This document shows, piece by piece, positions 35,801 to 44,994 of a DNA stretch of 64,000 nt. The stretch is from the NCBI GenBank assembly GCA_903859715.1, contig CAIONS010000056.1:124001-188000 (forward strand). The letters are read 5' to 3'. A program made the position numbers and the translations under genes. Below the pieces are notes generated by a model. That model saw only the letters and a program-made list of their open reading frames with translations, was not told the origin of the DNA and made no database searches. The stretch comes from an uncultured Opitutia bacterium. Its GTDB lineage: Bacteria; Verrucomicrobiota; Verrucomicrobiia; Opitutales; Opitutaceae. The first letter of the stretch is position 1, and every line of letters starts with the position of its first letter.

Positions 35801-36129
35801 CCGTGGATCGAGCCGGTGGGCCGGCGGGCGGGTGTGACGATGAATTTGCCCCGGCCGTTGCGCCGGGCGATGAAGCCCGTGCCGAGCAGGAGGTGGGTGA
35901 GCGCATCCTCCGGCTCATACCGACCGAGGACCGGGGTGGATTGCACCTTGCCCAGTTCGTCGAAGGAAAACAGCACCTCGAGTTTCGCCTGCTGGGAAAA
36001 GGTCAGGAGAGCTTCGGAGGCGGGCTGCGCGGGGAGGTTGAATTCCAGCGGGTCAGCCCGGACAAGAACAGGAATCAGGAAGCCCAGGCATAGAAGAAGA
36101 CGGCGGGGAGAAAAGAAAGCGGGACGCAC
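32834..36129 (-). CDS. TonB-dependent outer membrane receptor with STN domain, one-base frameshift near 3' end
   Basis: About 1,098 residues if corrected. From a GTG start: signal peptide (RRLLLCLGFLIPVLVRA), STN domain (about 30-100), carboxypeptidase-like regulatory beta domain (about 107-185), plug (about 215-350, with FDRKQIARSGVVNLNEFLQ and LRGYGSDETVVLVNGRRLP) and a 22-strand-type barrel. In the assembled sequence the frame shifts at the GGG at 33007-33009: the reading frame used so far runs into unrelated residues and stops at 32848, while the other frame continues RWLPWKNPRYGLRAQLRVNN and ends SLSVTASF at 32834, with the terminal Phe expected of outer membrane barrels. One missing base restores it. 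The STN domain, FecR and sigma factor next to it make a FecIRA-type signalling unit; the ligand is unknown but a glycan is as likely as iron. Confidence 0.9.
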
Positions 36130-36173
36130 AATGATAGTGTGAGGGAGAGTCGAAAGGGAAAGGGCGACACCCT

Positions 36174-37175
36174 TTAGCGGGTGGCGCGGGAGCTGACTTG
36201 CACTGTGCCGTTCAGGTCATGGGTCACGCGGACTTGCAGACCCTCCTCGATGAAACTCAGGAAGCCGTCGAGATCGTCGAGACTGTAGCGTCCGCCGACG
36301 CGCTTCCCGGCGGCTTCGGGCGTCACGGTGATGCCGCGGCCATGGTAGCGGGCGAAGCGGGCGAGGGCGTCGCGCAATGGCACCCCATGGAACACCACCT
36401 GGCCCTGCCGCCAGGCGAGGGCGTCATCCAGACCGGCGGCGGACAACCGCCGGACTTCAACCCCGTCAGGTCCGGCCGACAACTGGTCCCCGGCGCCGAG
36501 CGACTGCGGTGCGGAAGCGTGGCCGTTGAGCTCGCCGGGATGCGCCTGCACCGAACCCTCGATTACGGTGACCTCAAGCGCGGTGGCGCTTTCGGCGCGA
36601 ACATTGAATTGGGTGCCGGTCACGCGTACGGAGCCGGCGGGCGTTTCCACGATGAACGGGCGGGAGGGATCCTTGTGCACGGCAAAGAAAGCCTCGCCGG
36701 AGGCGAGGAGCACGTGCCGGGTCTTGCCGGTGATTTCGACCTGAAGATTGGTCTGGGCGTTGAGGTCGATCCGGGTCCCGTCGGCGAGGGTGAGTGATTG
36801 CCGCTGAGCCACGGGAGTCGCCACGTTCTCCAGCTGGGTCTGCGGGCGGATCAGCCAGACCGTCAGGGCGATCGCAGCGGCGGCAGCGAGGGAGCCGCCG
36901 GCGGTCCATTTGATCCAACGCGACCGGTGCCGGGTCGCGGCCGGGGCGAGAAAATCCACCGCATCGGCGGCCAGAAGGACGGGGAGTTTCTTTTCAAGGT
37001 CGGCGGAGAACTGGCAGTACTGAGAGAGCAGGTCGCGGTGGGTGGGATCGTTGGCGAGCCAGGCGTCCAAGGCGACGCGGTCGGCGGCCGACAGCACGGA
37101 GCCGTCGAGCCGGGCGGCCCAGAGCGAGGCCTGTTCATCGGCGGCCGGATTGAAGGGAGGCGGATTCGGATTCAT
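36174..37175 (-). CDS. FecR-family anti-sigma regulator
   Basis: 333 residues. Residues 10-55 are the cytoplasmic anti-sigma part (DEQASLWAARLDGSVLSAAD, then a LANDPTHRDLL stretch); a membrane helix follows (TAGGSLAAAAAIALTVWLI, about 92-110). The periplasmic FecR domain has LADGTRIDLNAQTNL, GEAFFAV and VTGTQFNVRAE, and the C-terminal about 75 residues (FHGVPLRDALARFARYHG) resemble an STN/secretin-type domain that would contact the receptor. It passes the signal from the TonB receptor across the inner membrane to the sigma factor. It overlaps the sigma gene by 4 bases and is followed at 44 bases by the receptor gene. Confidence 0.95.
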   Translation of the reverse strand: MNPNPPPFNPAADEQASLWAARLDGSVLSAADRVALDAWLANDPTHRDLLSQYCQFSADLEKKLPVLLAADAVDFLAPAATRHRSRWIKWTAGGSLAAAAAIALTVWLIRPQTQLENVATPVAQRQSLTLADGTRIDLNAQTNLQVEITGKTRHVLLASGEAFFAVHKDPSRPFIVETPAGSVRVTGTQFNVRAESATALEVTVIEGSVQAHPGELNGHASAPQSLGAGDQLSAGPDGVEVRRLSAAGLDDALAWRQGQVVFHGVPLRDALARFARYHGRGITVTPEAAGKRVGGRYSLDDLDGFLSFIEEGLQVRVTHDLNGTVQVSSRATR

Positions 37176-37738
37176 GAGCTGACCTCCGGTTGAGAGACGG
37201 GGAGGCTGGGGGAGCGTAGCGGATCGGAAGCGGTGGCGAGGGCAGTGCGCAGCAGGCGCAGGGCGCGGGCGTGTTGTTTTTCGACAGTACTGACGGCGAT
37301 GCCCAGCTGACGGGCGATCTCCTGGTGCGAAAGCAGTTCGATTTTGCGCAGCAGCAGCACGGTGCGGCAGCCTTCGGGCAGCTGGGCGATCGCCTGCTCG
37401 AGCTGCTGGAATTCCTGCCGGGCCATCACCTGTTGCGCCACGCCGGGCTGGGCGGACGCCGCGGTTTCGAAATTGGCCTCGCCCGGAACGAACGGGGCGA
37501 TCTTGCGGCGCTTGAGCCGGTTGAAGGCGAGGCGACGGGCGGTGGTATAAAGGAGGGCCTCGGGTTTTTCCGCCGTCTGGTCCTCCATCTTCGGATAGAC
37601 CCGCAGATAAGCGTCATGGGCTACGTCCTGCGCCTCGGCGGAATCACCGAGCAGCCGCGTGAGGTAGCGCCGCAACGGATCCAGCGTCGCATGGTAGAGA
37701 CTGGCAAAGCTCCGGGGTGGATCGGGTTCGTCAGACAT
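37172..37738 (-). CDS. ECF RNA polymerase sigma factor, FecI-like
   Basis: 188 residues. Region 2 is visible in LRRYLTRLLGDSAEAQDVAH followed by DAYLRVY, and region 4 in LPEGCRTVLLLRKIELLSHQ followed by a helix-turn-helix (IARQLGIAVSTVEKQHARAL). Length and motifs fit FecI-type ECF factors. The stop overlaps the fecR start as ATGA, so sigma and anti-sigma are made in step. Likely targets include the receptor gene downstream. The promoter of the unit should lie in the 207 bases upstream. Confidence 0.95.
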   Translation of the reverse strand: MSDEPDPPRSFASLYHATLDPLRRYLTRLLGDSAEAQDVAHDAYLRVYPKMEDQTAEKPEALLYTTARRLAFNRLKRRKIAPFVPGEANFETAASAQPGVAQQVMARQEFQQLEQAIAQLPEGCRTVLLLRKIELLSHQEIARQLGIAVSTVEKQHARALRLLRTALATASDPLRSPSLPVSQPEVSS

Positions 37739-37945
37739 GGGAGTAAGCAGGACGGCGTCCTCCGCTGCCGGCGGCCGGCCCCATTTTGAGGGAGGAAAGA
37801 ATTAACTGGGGCAGACCAAGTTTCACGTTGGCAAATACTGACAACCGGGGGTGACAAAACCACTATTCCCTCCGTCGAAATACTTGCGACGATTTTCCGG
37901 GCCAACCTAAAACTCTGGGGCTCAACCGGCCGGGCACGTCACACC
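37739..37945. promoter_or_regulatory. Intergenic region upstream of the sigma factor gene
   Basis: This 207-base gap separates the sigma gene start from the stop of the methyltransferase gene further upstream in the same direction. It is less GC-rich in its middle and contains TGACAA twice in direct repeat, 8 bases apart (around 37840-37860), which may be part of a promoter or operator. No consensus sigma-70 hexamer pair is clear. Confidence 0.3.
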
Positions 37946-38620
37946 CTAGACCTTCTCGGCGACGACGAGGAACTGCTTGCCGAACAACCGCCAGAGGGCG
38001 GGCAGGGTGAGATAGAGCCGAAGAAAGGCCAAGGGGTAACGCGGAGCTCCGACCATCGAATAGGGCAGAAAGCGGGCATGCGAGAGGGTGACACGGTAGC
38101 CGTTATTCTCGAGGGCCTCACCGAGCGACATCTCCGTCAGGCAAAGAAAATGATCCCAAAAATCCCAGTAGGCGCCCTGCACGTACTTGATGTTGGGTCC
38201 AAGGGCGATGAGCCGGCCGCCGGGTTTGAGGCAGCGGCGGGCCTCGACGAGAGTGTCGCGGAGGGATTTTTTGTCGGGAAGGTGCTCGAAGAAATTACTG
38301 GTGAAGACGACGTCGAGCGAGGCGTCGGGCAGCTGCCAGCGGGTGGAGCAATCCTGCGCGAGGAATTTCACGCCGGGCGCGAGGTGTTCGGGCGACCGAG
38401 GATTCAGGTCCATGCCGAATTTCTGACCGCAGGAAATGTGGTTGATAAATTCCCCATAGCCGCAGCCGAGATCGAGCACGGTGTCCGTCGGCCGGACAAA
38501 CTGCTGGAAATAGGCCGAGGTCAGGATCTGCCACACCTGGGTGCGGTAACCCAGCATGGAGGTGAAGCGAAGTTCGTAAATGCTCTGGAGCTCCGAGGGG
38601 TCCTTGATGCTTTGGCTCAT
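37946..38620 (-). CDS. Class I SAM-dependent methyltransferase
   Basis: 224 residues from the ATG at 38620. It starts MSQSIKDPSELQSIYELRF, with motif I VLDLGCGYGEFI, GMDLNPRSPEHL, the acidic motif LDVVFTSNFFEHLPDK and LKPGGRLIALGPNIKY. I recall this opening (ELQSIYELRF...YR) as typical of a methyltransferase family that accompanies polyprenyl-phosphate sugar synthases. It is 66 bases downstream of a membrane-protein gene in the same direction and may be in its operon. Substrate unknown. Confidence 0.88.
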   Translation of the reverse strand: MSQSIKDPSELQSIYELRFTSMLGYRTQVWQILTSAYFQQFVRPTDTVLDLGCGYGEFINHISCGQKFGMDLNPRSPEHLAPGVKFLAQDCSTRWQLPDASLDVVFTSNFFEHLPDKKSLRDTLVEARRCLKPGGRLIALGPNIKYVQGAYWDFWDHFLCLTEMSLGEALENNGYRVTLSHARFLPYSMVGAPRYPLAFLRLYLTLPALWRLFGKQFLVVAEKV

Positions 38621-38686
38621 AAACGGGAGCGGGAGCGAACGGCGAAAAACATGACAGGGCAAGCGCCCATTGCTGGGTAAGAAGGT

Positions 38687-40870
38687 TCAGGACTGGGCCG
38701 CGCCCCGCAGGAAGCGCCAGGCCCAGAGGGGAGCAAGGACCCAGGCTGCGAGTACGAGCGGGGTGGCCGGCGCGAGGTACATGGCGTGCAGCGCGCTGAA
38801 GGACGTCACATCGACCAGGGTGGAAACGATCATCAGGGCGAGCGCTCCGCCCAAGAGGGCGAACAGAAAGGCGATCTCGAGTGCATGGGAACGGCTGCGC
38901 CACGCGAGGAGCGCGGCGAGGCTGGCGGCCAGCAGGCCAACGAGCGTCGCCGCCACACCGCACCAACGGTAGACGTGGTGGATCATCATGCGCGCATGGG
39001 TGCGTGCGGTGGGCGGTACGAACTCGGGGACGGCACCCTCATGGGTGACTCGCGCAAAAAGTCTGGCTTGGTCGGGTGTGCTCCACATCGGAGGGAACTG
39101 GACGCTGAAGTCCGAAAATTGCACCGTCACCTCGGCGGCTCCGACGAAGGAGGTGCGGAAGGGAGCCCACAGGGCATCATCCCAACGCGGATAAAACCCG
39201 GTGCGTGCCGGTCCGGCGGCAATCCGCTGCTCGTCGCAGGCGGCGTTAATCTCCTTTGCGACCTGCGCCCAATACGCATCCGCCGTGGCGGCGTTGTGGT
39301 AGTAACCGGCCTTGGCCGCGGCTTCGCGCAGGGCCCATTGAAACCATCCGCCCCGGATTTCATGATCCGCCGGTTGCGTGGCATCGGCCGTGCGACTGAG
39401 TTGTTCCCAGCCATTGCCTACCGCGCCTTCCAGATAAGGCCGCAGGACAGCAAAAGCCGGGCTGACCGCATAGGCGCGCAGCCGGGTCTCGCGGGAGACG
39501 GGCACCGATGGATTCCGCTGGGCGGGGATGAGTCGCATCAATGCGCCGTACGCCCGGGGAAACGCGCCGTCTTTGACATCCACGCTGATGGGCGCGTGGT
39601 AGTAGATGTCATTGACGGTCCGAAGCAGCCAGCAGGCACTGAAAAAGAGCAGCATAGGTAGCGCCAGCAAACCGAGCCGCCACCACCGGTCGCGTCCGCT
39701 CTCGCGAAGTACCGCCGCGAGCGCCGCGCCGAGGATAAGCAGCAGCGAGGGAATGAGCCAGATACCTTCTTCGCGGGAAAACCAAAAAAAGGGCAACGCG
39801 ACACCTGCGAACACGCTCCAGCTCAACTGACACCGGAGCGATTGGCGCATGCGTGCCGCCAGACCAATCGCTCCCGCAATGGCAAGCAGGGTCAGGGCAG
39901 GCTGGATGCCGCTGCGCAAGACGCGACCGACGGCTTCAGAAGAAAATGTGTGCGGATCAAAGAGCAGGATCATGAGCAGCAACAGGCGGCCATTGACGCC
40001 GGGAAGCAAGGGACGGAGCGCCTGCACGAAAATGAAACAGGCCAAGGCGTGGAAGACCGCCTGGGTCAGCAGGAGCGGCGCGCCAGAGAGCCCGACACCG
40101 GCCAGAAAAAGCGCGTACACGGGGCCTTTCGCGAGCGTGAGCTCGCCGAATTTCCCCAGCCAGTGGCCGCGCATGATGGTGTCCGCCTGGGCGACGAAGA
40201 GTGCGTCGTCATGGTTGGCGAAGCCCAGCACGGCCAGTTTCAGATCCGAGGCCAGGATCAATTTTATGGCGATGAGGATCAGGACGAGGGCAGGCTCGAT
40301 CCATGGCTGACGCTGAACGGCGACCGGCAGGCCCTGCGCCAGGGGCAGTAGCAATCCAGCGAGCAGCAGAATCCACATCAACGTCACGGCCCAACTGCCA
40401 TAAAATCCGGAAATGATGGTGACGCGGCGGATTTCGACAGGCCGGTCGAGATCATCGGGCAGGTCGAGGCGGAGAATCTTGGAGTTGGCGAGCTTCCAGT
40501 GAATGGTGAAGCCGTCGCTGGTGACGTGGCTCTCGCCAGTCGTGGCGTAAGAGTCGTTCAACATGACGCCGTTGAGGTAGGCGGGATATTGATAGATGTA
40601 GAACCGGGAGCGCCCTTCCACCACGGGACCGCCGAATTCAATCTGGACCTCCTGGATCGGGATGCTCGTGGCAGGCAGCTCCACCCAGACATAAGGATCG
40701 TCACCGGTCCGGTTGATCATCCGGGTGGAAGAATCCCAACGGATGGAATGGGTGTCGGTGAATCGCAGGGAGCCACCGGGAATCACGAGCGAGGCCTGCT
40801 TCAGGCGGAGCAGGGCGAGCAGACCCGCCAGGATCAGGAAACAGGTCGCGAGGCGCAGGGAAATTTTCAT
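38687..40870 (-). CDS. Polytopic membrane protein with N-terminal extracytoplasmic beta domain
   Basis: 727 residues. One N-terminal helix (ATCFLILAGLLALL) is followed by an about 130-residue beta-rich domain (IPGGSLRFTDTHSIRW to VEIRRVTIISG) that should lie outside the cytoplasmic membrane, then about ten helices and a final loop and helix. The middle loop contains NHDDALFVAQADTI, an acidic pair placed as in GT-C glycosyltransferases, followed by KGPVYALFL. Here the beta domain is at the N-terminus rather than the C-terminus as in its neighbours. It is translationally coupled (ATGA overlap) to the upstream polyprenyl sugar synthase, so it is a strong candidate for the user of that synthase's product. 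Confidence 0.8.
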   Translation of the reverse strand: MKISLRLATCFLILAGLLALLRLKQASLVIPGGSLRFTDTHSIRWDSSTRMINRTGDDPYVWVELPATSIPIQEVQIEFGGPVVEGRSRFYIYQYPAYLNGVMLNDSYATTGESHVTSDGFTIHWKLANSKILRLDLPDDLDRPVEIRRVTIISGFYGSWAVTLMWILLLAGLLLPLAQGLPVAVQRQPWIEPALVLILIAIKLILASDLKLAVLGFANHDDALFVAQADTIMRGHWLGKFGELTLAKGPVYALFLAGVGLSGAPLLLTQAVFHALACFIFVQALRPLLPGVNGRLLLLMILLFDPHTFSSEAVGRVLRSGIQPALTLLAIAGAIGLAARMRQSLRCQLSWSVFAGVALPFFWFSREEGIWLIPSLLLILGAALAAVLRESGRDRWWRLGLLALPMLLFFSACWLLRTVNDIYYHAPISVDVKDGAFPRAYGALMRLIPAQRNPSVPVSRETRLRAYAVSPAFAVLRPYLEGAVGNGWEQLSRTADATQPADHEIRGGWFQWALREAAAKAGYYHNAATADAYWAQVAKEINAACDEQRIAAGPARTGFYPRWDDALWAPFRTSFVGAAEVTVQFSDFSVQFPPMWSTPDQARLFARVTHEGAVPEFVPPTARTHARMMIHHVYRWCGVAATLVGLLAASLAALLAWRSRSHALEIAFLFALLGGALALMIVSTLVDVTSFSALHAMYLAPATPLVLAAWVLAPLWAWRFLRGAAQS

Positions 40871-42036
40871 CGGCGCAAGCGAAGTCGGATCAGGCCGAGA
40901 AAGAAACCGCCCAAGGCCAGCTGGGTCGCCAGGATCAGGCTGGTGATCGCCGGGACGACCCAGCGCAGCATCTGGGTGGGGATCAGGTCACCAAAACGAC
41001 CCGAACCCCACAAACAGAAGGCGTTCAAGCTGAGGGCCACGCCAAGCAGGGCGAGGAAGCCGGCGGCGATGAGGCAGCTTTCCACGTTGAGGCGTTCCAG
41101 CCGGGAGCGGGCGCGAGGAGTCGCGGGGGCCAGGCCGGCCTCGATGACGAAGGTCTTGGAGATGACGGCGAAGGCGCAGGCTTGGAAACCGCAGAGCACG
41201 GCGGCAGCGGCGTAGAGCAGGGTGTGCACATCGAACCGGAGTCCGGCGACCCTCACCGGACCTGAGAGCAGGAAAATAAATCCGGTCGCACCGATAGTGA
41301 GCAAGGCGAGGCCCGGGTACAGAAACAGCCATTGTGGGCTGAAGAGCAGCATGAACCGCAGATGGCGCCAGCCGTCGCGCCATGGACGCAGATGGGGCGG
41401 ACGATCCCGGCCATCACGCCGCAGGGTGACGGGGGTTTCGCCGATGCGCAGGCCAAGGAGGGCGGCCTTGATGGGCATCTCGGAGGCGAATTCCATGCCG
41501 CCGGTATGGAGGTCGAGCCGCACGAGCGCAGCTTTGGAGCCACCGCGGAGGCCGCAGTGAAAATCGCGGACCTTCATGCCGAACAGCATCCGGCCGAGCG
41601 CACTGAGCACGGGATTTCCGAGATAGCGATTTTTCCATGGCATGGCACCGGGCTGGATCCCGCCGTCGAAACGATTGCCGATCACGAGGTCGCAGTCGGC
41701 CTGGAGCAGGGCGAGCAGCCGGCCGGATTCGCGAAAATCGTAGCTGCCATCGCCGTCGGCCATGATGACATACCGGCCACGGGCGGCCGCGATCCCACCG
41801 CTGAGGGCATGGCCGTAGCCGCGGAGGGAGATCATTACGACCCGCGCACCGTGCGCCGTGGCAATTTCCTGCGAGCCATCCGTGCTGCCGTTGTCGGCGA
41901 CGACGATTTCCCCGGCAACCCCGAGCGACTGCAGGCCTTGCTGCGCCTCAGTGATACAGCCGGGCAGGGTCCGCGCCTCATTCAGGCAGGGAATGAGCAA
42001 GGTCAGCTCAAGATCGTCACCGGGGTATGAAGCCAT
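40867..42036 (-). CDS. Polyprenyl-phosphate sugar synthase (GT2, DPG1/ArnC-like) with C-terminal membrane helices
   Basis: 389 residues. The GT2 domain has LTLLIPCLNEARTLP, VVADNGSTDGSQEIA, the MADGDGSYDF acidic site and FHCGLRGGSKAAL. After residue about 230 come four hydrophobic segments (SPQWLFLYPGLALLTIGATG onward), a build seen in dolichol-phosphate-glucose-synthase-like bacterial proteins. It charges a polyprenyl phosphate with one sugar at the cytoplasmic face. Its stop overlaps the start of the membrane protein gene downstream by 4 bases, linking donor maker and presumed donor user. Confidence 0.92.
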   Translation of the reverse strand: MASYPGDDLELTLLIPCLNEARTLPGCITEAQQGLQSLGVAGEIVVADNGSTDGSQEIATAHGARVVMISLRGYGHALSGGIAAARGRYVIMADGDGSYDFRESGRLLALLQADCDLVIGNRFDGGIQPGAMPWKNRYLGNPVLSALGRMLFGMKVRDFHCGLRGGSKAALVRLDLHTGGMEFASEMPIKAALLGLRIGETPVTLRRDGRDRPPHLRPWRDGWRHLRFMLLFSPQWLFLYPGLALLTIGATGFIFLLSGPVRVAGLRFDVHTLLYAAAAVLCGFQACAFAVISKTFVIEAGLAPATPRARSRLERLNVESCLIAAGFLALLGVALSLNAFCLWGSGRFGDLIPTQMLRWVVPAITSLILATQLALGGFFLGLIRLRLRR

Positions 42037-42120
42037 GCTGGATTAGGCGAAAGGCATCGTGGCAAGGCGACATCTGACTGCTCAAGGGGAAGGCCTCAAC
42101 TGGCGGGACTCCGAGCCATG

Positions 42121-44970
42121 TCAGTGGAGGTCAAAACCGGTGAGGTAGACCCAGTCCCAGGCGTTGTCCCCATTCGGGCCAACCGTAATCCTTAAACGCA
42201 GGCGGGTGCCGGCGGGCTGTGGTGGCAGCCGCGCATGCATCGTTTGATCTCCGCGATCCGCCGGTACAGTCAGGGGCTGCAGCCAACGTCGGAAGACAGT
42301 CTCGACCGAACCATCGGGCCGCAGGCATTCCACGATGAATTCCGCACCATCGGTCTTTGCTCCATGGGTGTAGCTGCCTTCCATGAGGCCACCGCTGAAG
42401 GTCAGTTCCCGGGCCGAAGCGGGCAGGTCGAACACGAGTGTGCTGGGTGCGATCACCATCAGGATATTCCTGGCCTGCTCAGGAATTACGCCGCAGCTGA
42501 CGGACTCGACGGACACTGGCAAAGTGACGAAACCGGGAAACTGGCTGTGGACGAAGGCTCCGCGCAAGAACCGCACCTGGGTGATAAATGACCAGCCCCA
42601 GGCGATGCCGCCGCCGGGCACCGGATCCGTGCGCACCACAATCCGGGAGCCGGGCATGTAAGTCGGCGGTAGGGGGGCCCGCAGCAGATGGTTGCCGCGG
42701 TCGGCGGGCACATAAAGGGGCTGAAGCGAGCGGCGCGTGATCAGTTGGGGCGATTGCCCGGGTTGATCGAGTTCCACGGTGAAGCTGACACCGTCCGTGC
42801 GACCTTGCAGGTAGGCATTTTCATTGATGCCGATCACAAGATCGAGTTCCCGCTCCGTGCCCTTCAGCGTGAAAGCGATACGGCTCGGGGACGGCACGTA
42901 TTCCACCCGGTTATCCTGGTACAGAGGCGTCGCGGGCTGCGGGGGATCAATGAAGTCGGGAGGGTCCTGGAAAACGGAGGGAGTATAGAAGGTGGGGAGT
43001 TTCCCGGTGACTGACACGGGCGGGCGGGGAACGGTGTAGAACGAGACGGTGAACTGATCGACGCGGAAGCACCCCGGATCGGGCGTGTGCAACCGGAGGC
43101 GTTGCACTTTCTTTTCGGAGTGCCCGGCCAGCAAGGCGATGAGATCGGAGGTGTTCTCGAGGGTCGGATTGAGCAGGGAGGGCACGGCCACGCTGCTCGC
43201 AATGATCCGCTGGTTGAGCGTCTGCGTGAGGCCGGGGCCCTGCAGGTCCATGAAAATCAGCGGCGGCTTGTAGGCGAAGGCGAGGGCATCGCCCTTCAGG
43301 TTCGAAGGCAGGGTGAATGAAAAGAGGAGCATTTCATCCGGCCCGACCTCGGGCACGGTGATCTCCTCGCCAAATTTGAATTTCCGGGTGGCGAGGAGCC
43401 GCGGAGCGAGGGGACTGGCCGGGCCGGGCCGGGCTTCAAGCAGCAGGGCGTCATCCTCCAGCAGGACAGGCCGGTACAAATTGAGCATGGTCAGCAGGCT
43501 CAGGGAGTCGTCGATCGCCACAAACCGGCTGTCGATCGATTGGAATTTCAGCAGCATGAAATCCGGCCGCGTGGCCGCATCGAGGAAGTGCCGGTAATTG
43601 AGCTCCTTGAAATGGCGGTTGTAGATGTGGTAGGTGCCGCAGCACATCGGCGTCGGCTGGTAATTGAAGTCATTCAGCAGCAGCAGGCCGATTTCATGGC
43701 CAAAGAAATCAATCGAGTGGCGGCCGATCGCCGCGCGAACCCGGGGCAGGTCATAGTTGGCCCGGCGGAGCGCGAGGGCCGTGTCGGACTGCGCCTTCAA
43801 ATCCGCCGCGGTAAAGACCGCATGGAAATTGCCGAGCAATTGAGGGCCCACATTCCGGAGTAATTGGGACAGGCGATCGGGCTGCAGCTCGCGGCTGCCG
43901 GCGAGACTGAATCCGGCGACGGCAAGAGGGAAAAAAATTACGATGCCCCGGGCCAGAAGGTGACGGCTGCGCAGGCCGATGATATGTTCCAGCATCGGCA
44001 CGGTGAAGGCGGCGACACAGGCGAAATCCATGAAGATATACATGTGTCCGTCAGACCGGACGTAACCGTGCTTCCACGAAACATAGGTGAACCCGGCGAG
44101 GAGAATGCAGCAGGCCAGCATGGCGGGATTCGCCCGCCGGTGCACGGCGGCCCATCCCAGCAGGGTCAGGAGACCCGTGGTCATGGCCGCCCCGATGACG
44201 AGGAGCCGTCCCGGTGTCTCGAGCGCCATCGCCTCATTGTAGCCTTGGGCGATATACTGGATGGCCCGCACATAAGCGGGCAAATGGAGGGGATTTTGTC
44301 CGGCGGCGAGCCACCAGCCGACGACGGCTACGAGGTAACTGGCGGCAATCCATCCGGCCCGACGCCAAGAGCGGATGAGCAGGGCCATGATCGCCACGCA
44401 GAGCAGACCGCCGAAGGTCTCAGCCAGCTGCGTGCCCTTGATCAGCGACAGGAAGGCAAGAAAGCCGGCCGCGGCGATACTCAGACGGAGCCGGTCGGAC
44501 CGCTGGTAATTCAGGATGAGGAACAGGCTGCACAGCAAAATGGAGACGGTGAAGAGATTGTCGCTGACACCCAGTTCCAGCAGCACAGCCGCCAGCCAGG
44601 CCCAGTGCCAGCCGCTACTGCGGGGCGAGGCGCAAAGAAACCAGAGCACGAGGGCGGAGAACCCGAGAGTGAAGAAAAACTGCAGGACAAGCTGGGTCCA
44701 AAACAACTCGCCGGCGTAATCCCAGCCGAACATGACGAAGCCATACGGGCCGGCGGTGGTGTTGACCTGGGAGCCAAACTGGTAGCCGTGGGCGGTGAAG
44801 TGCGCATACGTGGCGTGGATGGATGAATCGAGATCCGGCTCCATCACGTGCCACACCGGCGTCACGTAATAAAATCCCAGGACCAGCCACAGAATTCCGA
44901 GGCCCAGGCGGCGCCACGTGAAGAGAGGCTGGGCCGCCGGGGGGAGGATGCTGGAGGTGACTGGGTTCAT
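42121..44970 (-). CDS. Polytopic membrane protein with two C-terminal DRG/DWxYW-type beta modules
   Basis: 949 residues. About ten helices occupy the first 400 residues, with a first loop around PDLDSSIHATYAHFTAHGYQ and a conserved SWKHGYVRSDGHM, which its upstream neighbour also has (NWKHGFVRADGHV). The remaining 550 residues are soluble. Two copies of a beta module are visible: about 690-805 (DGVSFTVEL, LQPLYVPADRG, GWSF) and about 830-949 (DGAEFIVECL, LQPLTVPADRG, WDWVYLTGFDL). They should face the periplasm. It is a paralogue of the gene at 44995-47379, which has one copy of the module. A GT-C-type transferase with glycan-binding tail is the likeliest role; neither activity is shown. Confidence 0.82.
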   Translation of the reverse strand: MNPVTSSILPPAAQPLFTWRRLGLGILWLVLGFYYVTPVWHVMEPDLDSSIHATYAHFTAHGYQFGSQVNTTAGPYGFVMFGWDYAGELFWTQLVLQFFFTLGFSALVLWFLCASPRSSGWHWAWLAAVLLELGVSDNLFTVSILLCSLFLILNYQRSDRLRLSIAAAGFLAFLSLIKGTQLAETFGGLLCVAIMALLIRSWRRAGWIAASYLVAVVGWWLAAGQNPLHLPAYVRAIQYIAQGYNEAMALETPGRLLVIGAAMTTGLLTLLGWAAVHRRANPAMLACCILLAGFTYVSWKHGYVRSDGHMYIFMDFACVAAFTVPMLEHIIGLRSRHLLARGIVIFFPLAVAGFSLAGSRELQPDRLSQLLRNVGPQLLGNFHAVFTAADLKAQSDTALALRRANYDLPRVRAAIGRHSIDFFGHEIGLLLLNDFNYQPTPMCCGTYHIYNRHFKELNYRHFLDAATRPDFMLLKFQSIDSRFVAIDDSLSLLTMLNLYRPVLLEDDALLLEARPGPASPLAPRLLATRKFKFGEEITVPEVGPDEMLLFSFTLPSNLKGDALAFAYKPPLIFMDLQGPGLTQTLNQRIIASSVAVPSLLNPTLENTSDLIALLAGHSEKKVQRLRLHTPDPGCFRVDQFTVSFYTVPRPPVSVTGKLPTFYTPSVFQDPPDFIDPPQPATPLYQDNRVEYVPSPSRIAFTLKGTERELDLVIGINENAYLQGRTDGVSFTVELDQPGQSPQLITRRSLQPLYVPADRGNHLLRAPLPPTYMPGSRIVVRTDPVPGGGIAWGWSFITQVRFLRGAFVHSQFPGFVTLPVSVESVSCGVIPEQARNILMVIAPSTLVFDLPASARELTFSGGLMEGSYTHGAKTDGAEFIVECLRPDGSVETVFRRWLQPLTVPADRGDQTMHARLPPQPAGTRLRLRITVGPNGDNAWDWVYLTGFDLH

Positions 44971-44994
44971 GCAGCCAAGATCGCAGGGGCTTTT

